Source: CBDUBU01 sp965365465 (GTDB lineage Bacteria > Bacteroidota > Rhodothermia > Rhodothermales > DASSAV01). Taken from it: DNA of 10,352 bases. The notes under the pieces were generated by a model that did no database searches, was not told the origin of the DNA, and saw only the letters and a program-made list of their open reading frames with translations. This document shows positions 6,224 to 10,352 of this stretch, in pieces (position 1 is the stretch's first letter; every line of letters starts with the position of its first letter). The stretch spans positions 1 to 10,352 of the forward strand of contig CBDUBU010000140.1 of the NCBI GenBank assembly GCA_965365465.1, given 5' to 3'. A program made the position numbers and the translations under genes.

Positions 6224-6712
6224 CTATTCGGAAAGCCGGATCCATTCCAGGTCGTCGTGCGTCACCTGCACGTGACCGTCTTGCGTAATGAAGCGCTCGG
6301 CGCTGTCGGCCGGAAAAGAAATCAGGTCGAAAGGGGCTTCCCGTTTTCGGTCTTGCAGGATCGGGGCGAACAGGGCCGTAAAAGGAGCAAGCGGCGCGTT
6401 CCATTTGGCTACGGCGAGATGGGCAGTGCGAAACCTGCGGGCCAGCGAGTCGATCTTCTGCGGAGTCACTTTTCCCGATTCGCCCCAGAAGACCGGTTTG
6501 CCCATTGCATCAAGCGCCACCACGTCGGGTTTGTAGCGGTCGCCTATGGGGATTTCAACGTGAAGGTGGGGGTAGTGAGGCAGGTAAAGCGCCCACAGGA
6601 AGGCTTTCATCAGCACGTGTTCGAGACTTTCCACTTTTTTCTTGATAAAAACCACCTGCCTGCCATGAGCTTTAAACGTGAGTTTTCGGCGTAAAAAGAG
6701 TTCATCCGGCAT
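6224..6712 (-). CDS. YaeQ-like protein with PD-(D/E)XK nuclease-type fold
   Basis: 162 residues from the ATG at 6712. A longer frame from TTG 6868 would start inside the mdh terminator and is rejected. AGGAG lies 13 bases before the ATG, rather far, with a nearer GGA. The arrangement resembles YaeQ: an early strand (KLTFKAHG), a helix with Glu (ESLEHVLMKAFLWAL), then PD (62-63, in RYKPDVVALD) followed by the strand VFWGESGK (74-81), which corresponds to the WxDxGQ element of YaeQ. YaeQ proteins have a restriction-endonuclease-like core; their cellular role is unsettled. Here the acidic residue and Lys81 are spaced E-x-x-K rather than the classic E-x-K, so nuclease activity is not assured. The C-terminal 80 residues are less distinctive. 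No signal peptide, so cytoplasmic. It is transcribed away from mdh behind a strong terminator, so it needs its own promoter, which I could not place. Confidence 0.65.
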   Translation of the reverse strand: MPDELFLRRKLTFKAHGRQVVFIKKKVESLEHVLMKAFLWALYLPHYPHLHVEIPIGDRYKPDVVALDAMGKPVFWGESGKVTPQKIDSLARRFRTAHLAVAKWNAPLAPFTALFAPILQDRKREAPFDLISFPADSAERFITQDGHVQVTHDDLEWIRLSE

Positions 6713-6812
6713 CCGTTTCCGTGCGCTCCTGATCGGTTTTTCTGCTCCAACGCAGCAGAAGTCATGCGGTTTTGCGGCGCGTTCCGCCGAATCGTCTCCC
6801 TTCCGGAAGCTG

Positions 6813-6855
6813 AAAAAAAGAAGGGCCGCTATCCTGTAAACGGACAGCGGCCCTT
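6813..6855 (-). terminator. Rho-independent terminator of mdh
   Basis: A perfect 10-bp GC-rich stem (6846-6855 with 6821-6830, AAGGGCCGCT read on either strand) with a 15-base loop is followed on the minus strand by C and seven Ts (6819-6813). It starts 23 bases after the mdh stop. The plus strand has no T-run after the stem, so the direction is clear. Confidence 0.95.
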
Positions 6856-6878
6856 CCTGATCTCTCAAGAAAGAAAAA

Positions 6879-7817
6879 TCAACCGGCGGAAACCTGAAGG
6901 CGTTCGAGCGCTTCGACGCTTTCGGTCACGTGACCAGCGGACTGCTGCAGCAGATTCAGTTCTTCCTCGTTCAGGTCGATGTCAACCACCTCCTCGACGC
7001 CGTTGCGTCCGAGGCGGACAGGCACGCCGATAAAGAGGCCGTCCAGGCCGTATTTGCCTTCCACCAGGGCGGCGCAGGGAAGCACGCGCCCGGAATCTTT
7101 CACGATGGCCTCAGCCATTTCGGCGGCCGCTGCGCCGGGCGCGTACCAGGCCGAAGTCCCCATGAGCTTCACGATCTCGCCGCCGCCGGACTTGGTCCGC
7201 TCTACGATGGCGTCGATCTTGTTCTTGTCCAGCAGCTCCGTCAACGGGATGCCGCCGACCGTCGTGTAGCGCGGCAGCGGAACCATCGTGTCGCCATGGC
7301 CGCCCATCAGGAGCGCCTGAATGTCGCGCACTGAGACGCCAAGTTCCATCGCCAGGAAGGCGCGGTAACGGGCCGTGTCGAGCACACCAGCCATACCCAT
7401 GACACGGCTGCTCGGAAAACCGCTTGCCTTGTGCGCAACATACGTCATCACGTCCAGCGGGTTCGATACGACGATGAGAATTGCGTTCGGGCTTCCGGCT
7501 ACAAATTGCTCCGTGACAGAGCGGACAATGTCCGCGTTCTTGGAAAGAAGGTCGTCGCGGCTCATGCCCGGCTTGCGGGCAAGACCGGCGGTGATGACAC
7601 AGATGTCCGAGCCTGCGGTGTCGGCGTAGTCGTTTGTTCCCGTGACGCGCGTATCATACAGGTGGATCGGGGCGGCCTGCTGAATGTCCAAGGCTTTCCC
7701 TTGTGGCAGACCTTCTACGATGTCTATGAGCACGACCTCCTTCACCATGTCCTTCCGTGCGACACAGTCGGCTACGGTCGCTCCCACGTTTCCTGCTCCG
7801 ATGACGGTAATTTTCAT
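6879..7817 (-). CDS. mdh: Malate dehydrogenase (LDH-like, NAD-dependent)
   Basis: Interconverts malate and oxaloacetate with NAD in the citric acid cycle; cytoplasmic, expected tetramer for this LDH-like class. 312 residues, full length. The NAD fold opens with GAGNVGA (7-13) and Asp32 (LIDIVEG), which favours NAD over NADP. Arg81 in LARKPGMSR marks malate rather than lactate specificity (lactate dehydrogenases have Gln there), and Arg87 follows. Asn119 (SNPLD), Asp147 and Arg150 (LDTARYR) and the catalytic His174 (GGHGDTM) are all present. The ATG at 7817 has an ideal AGGAGG six bases upstream (7824-7829), suggesting strong expression. It is a single-gene unit with its own promoter region and strong terminator, divergent from the phosphatase. 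The C-terminal half looks most like Rhodothermota enzymes as I remember them, which is my main clue to the organism. Confidence 0.97.
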   Translation of the reverse strand: MKITVIGAGNVGATVADCVARKDMVKEVVLIDIVEGLPQGKALDIQQAAPIHLYDTRVTGTNDYADTAGSDICVITAGLARKPGMSRDDLLSKNADIVRSVTEQFVAGSPNAILIVVSNPLDVMTYVAHKASGFPSSRVMGMAGVLDTARYRAFLAMELGVSVRDIQALLMGGHGDTMVPLPRYTTVGGIPLTELLDKNKIDAIVERTKSGGGEIVKLMGTSAWYAPGAAAAEMAEAIVKDSGRVLPCAALVEGKYGLDGLFIGVPVRLGRNGVEEVVDIDLNEEELNLLQQSAGHVTESVEALERLQVSAG

Positions 7818-7856
7818 TCTTATCCTCCTGGAAGTAAAAGTTTGCGATAGCGCCAG

Positions 7857-7868
7857 ATGCTATAGCAT
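7857..7868. promoter_or_regulatory. Perfect 12-bp palindrome at the predicted mdh transcription start
   Basis: ATGCTATAGCAT is its own reverse complement. With the -35/-10 pair proposed for mdh, transcription would start near 7867, at the edge of this palindrome, a typical operator position. ATAGC also occurs at 7847-7851 and can pair with GCTAT at 7859-7863, giving an alternative hairpin in the leader. Function inferred only from position. Confidence 0.35.
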
Positions 7869-7873
7869 AAATT

Positions 7874-7903
7874 AACGTAAAACCTTGCATCACCTTCTGT
7901 CAA
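7874..7903 (-). promoter_or_regulatory. Candidate mdh promoter
   Basis: On the minus strand a perfect TTGACA (7903-7898) is followed after 18 bases by TACGTT (7879-7874), which keeps the first, second and last positions of TATAAT. It would give a leader of about 50 bases to the mdh ATG. The -35 match is good and the -10 match is weak; in Bacteroidota-like organisms promoters often differ from this consensus. Confidence 0.4.
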
Positions 7904-8046
7904 TATTCGGAAAATTCGCAGGTTGTTTGGTGAGTCAGGACCGGTTGGTGCGGATTGACCGTAGGAACTGAAGGACAGGTTTCCGATTGAAAAAGGGCCT
8001 GCAAGGGGCGCGGCAGCCCGGCGCATCTCAACCAATAATTCTATTC

Positions 8047-8061
8047 GCCGGAATAACCGGC
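8047..8061 (+). promoter_or_regulatory. GC hairpin abutting the alkaline phosphatase start codon
   Basis: GCCGG (8047-8051), loop AATAA, CCGGC (8057-8061): a perfect 5-bp stem ending one base before the ATG at 8063. It occupies the place where a ribosome site should be, and no Shine-Dalgarno sequence is visible nearby. It could limit initiation or present a start-proximal structure; a second ATG follows at 8069. Confidence 0.4.
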
Positions 8062-8062
8062 T

Positions 8063-9451
8063 ATGCTCATGTCTACAAGAAAGATTTTTTCATTACTGAT
8101 GGTTCTGCTCCTGTTCTGCGGGACCGCGCTTTGGGCGCAACCCACCCCTGGCGCAGAGCGTCCGCATAACGTGATCTTCTTCATTTCAGACGGCGCAGGC
8201 CCGGCCTCCTTTACGATGGGCCGGGATTACAGGCGGATCGTCGGAGACGGGCAGGAGCTTGCCATCGACGGGATGCAGGTGGGGTCGGCGCACACCTATG
8301 CCACCGACAGCAGGGTAACGGATTCCGCCGCCGGAGCCACGGCGTTCTCCGCCGGGGTAAAGACGTACAACGGGGCCATTGCTGTCGATACGCTGGAGCA
8401 GCCCGTTGCTACGCTGCTGGAAGCTGCCGAGCGCCGGGGCATGGCAACCGGGCTGGTTGCAACGAGCACGATCACCCACGCAACCCCTGCCGCCTTTTCC
8501 GCGCACGTTTCCAGTCGCGGCGAGGAGGGTGAGATCGCCGCGCAGCAGATCGAGCAGGGCATCGAGGTCATGTTCGGGGGAGGGCGCAGGTTCTTCCTGC
8601 CCGAAGCGGAAGGGGGCGCCCGGAACGACGGGCGCAACCTGATCGAGGAGGTGCGCAGCAAGGGAGGCCATATCATCTCGACCCGTGACGAACTGAACCA
8701 GACCCGCGCGACCCCGGTGCTGGGCCTGTTCTCGATGAGCCACATGGCCTACGAGATCGACCGCGACGCCCGGACGGAGCCGGGCCTTGCCGAGATGACG
8801 GCCTGCGCCATTGACTTGCTCAAGGATGATCCGGACGGGTTCTTCCTGATGGTGGAAGGCAGCAGGATCGACCATGCGCAGCACGGCAACGATGCCGCCG
8901 CTGCCGTCAGGGAGGTGCTGGCCTTCGACGAGGCAATCCGGGTGGCCCTCGACTTTGCCCGCAAGGATGCCCGCACCCTGGTCGTTTCGGTCTCTGACCA
9001 CGAAACCGGCGGGCTTTCGCTGGGGCGCAACATAGACGGCAAAGGTCTTTATACGTGGCACCCCGAAGTGCTGGCCGGCGTCAGGGCATCGCTCGGAACG
9101 ATCACGGATGCGGTGGCCCGCGACTCCCGCCATCCGTTTCAGACGCTGGGCGAGTACACGGGGCTGGACGATCTGAGCAGCGAGGAAAAAGCAATGGTTC
9201 AGGAAGCCCTCACGGACAAGGCAAGGCTGAACGCCGCTATCGGAGAGATCATCAGCCGCCGGGCGGTGGTTGGGTGGACCACCGGGGGGCACACCGCCGT
9301 GGATGTGAACCTCTATGCCTTTGGTCCCGGGAGCGAACGCCTGGTCGGCCACCATGATAATAGCTGGGTAGGAGGCGCTGTGGCAGATCTGCTTGGTTTC
9401 GATCTGCCTGCGCTCACGGAAGCGTTGCGCCAGACTGTCGGATCGCACTAG
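8063..9451 (+). CDS. Secreted alkaline phosphatase (PF00245 family)
   Basis: Hydrolyses phosphate monoesters outside the cytoplasm, releasing phosphate for uptake. 462 residues from ATG 8063 (ATG 8069 equally possible). It has a standard signal peptide: Arg-Lys start, hydrophobic SLLMVLLLF core, likely cut after ALWA. The active site is complete by comparison with E. coli PhoA: Asp43 (ISDGAG), nucleophile Ser88 in TDSAAG with Asp87, Thr141, Arg152 (HVSSR), Glu265, Asp270 and His274 (EGSRIDHAQHG), Asp312-His313 (VSDHETGG) and His410 (GGHTAVD). Where E. coli has Asp153 and Lys328, this protein has His139 and His271, the combination known from mammalian enzymes, linked with higher activity and alkaline optimum. 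Promoter not identified; I saw no complete PHO box upstream. A 245-base divergent region separates it from mdh. Function is firm; metal content and regulation are inferred. Confidence 0.96.
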   Translation: MLMSTRKIFSLLMVLLLFCGTALWAQPTPGAERPHNVIFFISDGAGPASFTMGRDYRRIVGDGQELAIDGMQVGSAHTYATDSRVTDSAAGATAFSAGVKTYNGAIAVDTLEQPVATLLEAAERRGMATGLVATSTITHATPAAFSAHVSSRGEEGEIAAQQIEQGIEVMFGGGRRFFLPEAEGGARNDGRNLIEEVRSKGGHIISTRDELNQTRATPVLGLFSMSHMAYEIDRDARTEPGLAEMTACAIDLLKDDPDGFFLMVEGSRIDHAQHGNDAAAAVREVLAFDEAIRVALDFARKDARTLVVSVSDHETGGLSLGRNIDGKGLYTWHPEVLAGVRASLGTITDAVARDSRHPFQTLGEYTGLDDLSSEEKAMVQEALTDKARLNAAIGEIISRRAVVGWTTGGHTAVDVNLYAFGPGSERLVGHHDNSWVGGAVADLLGFDLPALTEALRQTVGSH

Positions 9452-9499
9452 ACAGCGTTTGCGGACAGGAGCCGCGCGGGGGCTGAGGTGTGATTCCCG

Positions 9500-9553
9500 C
9501 TGCTTATCGCTATCTTCCCGCAAGCAGGCCGCGCGCTCCGGCAGCGCTGCCGG
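9500..9553. repeat. Hairpin and 16-bp perfect palindrome between phosphatase and gatC
   Basis: CTGCTT (9500-9505) can pair with AAGCAG (9522-9527). Shortly after comes CCGGCAGCGCTGCCGG (9538-9553), a perfect 16-base palindrome that can fold as a 6-bp stem with a four-base loop. No T-run follows. Possible roles are a weak terminator of the phosphatase gene or a protein-binding site 31 bases before the gatC start; neither is shown. Confidence 0.4.
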
Positions 9554-9584
9554 CATACGGATCAAACCAAATCTACAGGCCAAC

Positions 9585-9872
9585 ATGGCAATCTCAGAAG
9601 AAGAGGTGCGTTACATTGCAACGCTGGCCCGTCTTCGCTTTGACGACGACGAGCAGCGGCAACTGGCGCACGAGATGAGCGACATCCTCCGGTACATGGA
9701 GAAACTGAACGAACTGGACACCAGCGCCGTGCCGCCGATGTCCCATGTGCTGGACCTTGTCAACGTCGTGCGCAAGGATGAATGTGCGCCGCGCATTTCC
9801 CATGAGGAGGCGCTTCAAAACGCGCCTGACACGGACGGATCGTATTTCCGCGTGCCCCGGGTCATCGAGTAG
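9585..9872 (+). CDS. gatC: Asp-tRNA(Asn)/Glu-tRNA(Gln) amidotransferase subunit C
   Basis: 95 residues, normal for GatC, the small subunit that stabilises the GatA-GatB amidotransferase. The complex converts Glu-tRNA(Gln) and Asp-tRNA(Asn) to their amide forms in organisms lacking the matching synthetases. Family marks are the opening EEEVRYIATLARLRFDDDE, a central helix ending LDTSAVPPMSHV with the typical loop, and the end DGSYFRVPRVIE (the FxVPxV[IL] tail). The ATG at 9585 matches the usual start (MAISEEEV); only a weak AGG lies upstream, and the frame is open further left to 9393 in the phosphatase gene, but that part is not GatC-like. gatA and gatB are not adjacent in this window. The next gene begins nine bases after the stop, so the two are probably co-transcribed. 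Confidence 0.95.
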   Translation: MAISEEEVRYIATLARLRFDDDEQRQLAHEMSDILRYMEKLNELDTSAVPPMSHVLDLVNVVRKDECAPRISHEEALQNAPDTDGSYFRVPRVIE

Positions 9873-9881
9873 CTTGCACCT

Positions 9882-10352
9882 ATGGCAAAGAAAAAACAGC
9901 GTCCTCCGAAGCGCATCTCCGAAACGCAGGCTGCCCTTCCATCCTCTGGGGAAAAATCTGGCTGGCGCGGGTACTGGGACCGGCTGCCGGGACGGGCGCA
10001 GCACGCCGCCTGTCTGCTTTTCCTGCTGATCGTCTCCTTCGGCTTCTTTGCGCCCGTCCATTTTTCCGGGAAAACCGTCATCGGCGGCGACATCGTGAAC
10101 TGGCGGGCGATGGCCGAGAAACTGATCGAGTACCGGGAGGAAACCGGAAGGGAAGCCCTCTGGGCGCCCAACGCTTTCGGCGGGATGCCGGGGTACATGA
10201 TCTCGTATCCCAACCTCATCCCGCAGGCCGACTTCATTCCGGGGGTTCTGAGGGGCATCATCTGGCCCAGCTCGCATTTCATTTTTCTGCTGCTGGGCGC
10301 TTATCTGCTCGTCGTGCTGCTGTCGGGGAACAAGCTGGCCGGGGTGCTGGGA
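9882..10352 (+). CDS. YfhO-like multi-spanning membrane protein, 3' partial
   Basis: Open from the ATG at 9882 to the right edge (157 codons, no stop). The start has a lysine-rich cytoplasmic tail (MAKKKQRPPKR), then a first membrane helix (CLLFLLIVSFGFFAPV). An extracytoplasmic loop follows, with GGDIVNWRAMAEKLIEYREE and ALWAPNAFGGMPGYMISYP, then a second helix near the edge (FIFLLLGAYLLVVLL). The pattern of an acidic GGD-x(3)-W element, a YREETG stretch and a W-P-N-x-F-GGMP element is what I associate with the N-terminus of large YfhO-type proteins of Bacteroidota (about 800 residues), related to polyprenyl-linked sugar transferases; in Bacillus, YfhO acts in glycosylation of lipoteichoic acid. 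The missing remainder prevents a firm call. It lies nine bases after gatC, probably in the same transcript. Confidence 0.72.
   Translation, partial: MAKKKQRPPKRISETQAALPSSGEKSGWRGYWDRLPGRAQHAACLLFLLIVSFGFFAPVHFSGKTVIGGDIVNWRAMAEKLIEYREETGREALWAPNAFGGMPGYMISYPNLIPQADFIPGVLRGIIWPSSHFIFLLLGAYLLVVLLSGNKLAGVLG

Noticed and set aside
6713..6868. N-terminal extension of the YaeQ-like protein to the TTG at 6868
   Set aside because: It would start inside the mdh terminator and the extra residues do not resemble the family; ATG 6712 gives the expected beginning.
7897..7920. Possible PHO box upstream of the alkaline phosphatase (CTGTCAA)
   Set aside because: Only one half-site is present; the second repeat at 11-base spacing is missing, and the bases are better explained as the mdh -35 on the other strand.
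8186..9586. 466-codon open frame on the minus strand antisense to the alkaline phosphatase
   Set aside because: It mirrors a gene with a complete active site; its translation has no recognisable domain and is rich in residues that arise from GC-rich antisense frames.
9594..10277. 227-codon minus-strand open frame over gatC and the YfhO-like gene
   Set aside because: It crosses two recognisable plus-strand genes and has no domain signature.
1..10352. Mobile elements, CRISPR arrays, tRNA or rRNA genes, defence or secondary-metabolite clusters
   Set aside because: Scanning intergenic regions showed no T-loop or rRNA signatures, no regularly spaced repeats and no transposase or integrase motifs. 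The genes are housekeeping and envelope functions with uniform composition.

Overview
The window (10,352 bases, moderately GC-rich) reads as ordinary chromosome from a Gram-negative bacterium of the Bacteroidota/Rhodothermota side of the tree. The best pointer is malate dehydrogenase, whose LDH-like type and C-terminal half (for example the TSAWYAPGAAAAEM stretch) resemble what I remember of Salinibacter/Rhodothermus-type enzymes. This assignment is from memory, not a search. Three lipoproteins, an S46 dipeptidyl peptidase and a YfhO-type membrane protein fit the same placement. I see no transposase, integrase, CRISPR array, tRNA or rRNA.

Left part (1-3187): an S46 dipeptidyl peptidase, cut at its 5' end by the window edge, runs right to a clear intrinsic terminator. 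It converges on a compact alkaline-phosphatase-superfamily metalloenzyme on the minus strand. Then comes a 458-base gap (3188-3645) that should hold divergent promoters. It also contains an unexplained 53-codon open frame that may be a repeat or a tiny gene.

Middle part (3646-6712): on the plus strand lie a lipoprotein with collagen-like GPP triplets, a 62-residue hypothetical protein with a hairpin leader, a lipoprotein-anchored SAM methyltransferase and a stand-alone Smr-domain protein. The last two overlap by one base (TGATG) and are probably translationally coupled. Converging on them from the minus strand are an FKBP-type prolyl isomerase lipoprotein and a YaeQ-like protein with a restriction-endonuclease-like fold.

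Right part (6813-10352): mdh on the minus strand has a strong Shine-Dalgarno sequence, a plausible promoter with a palindrome at the predicted start site, and a textbook terminator. Divergent from it is a secreted alkaline phosphatase. Then follow gatC (glutamyl/aspartyl-tRNA amidotransferase subunit C) and, nine bases further on, the start of a large YfhO-like membrane protein that leaves the window.

Taken together these are mostly housekeeping and cell-envelope genes: periplasmic peptide and phosphate scavenging, envelope protein folding, central carbon metabolism and tRNA charging. I did not find a convincing undescribed multi-gene system. The items most worth a second look are the orphan frame at 3272-3442, the exported methyltransferase, the shared Asp+2 of all three lipoproteins, and several hairpins or palindromes placed at starts or stops.
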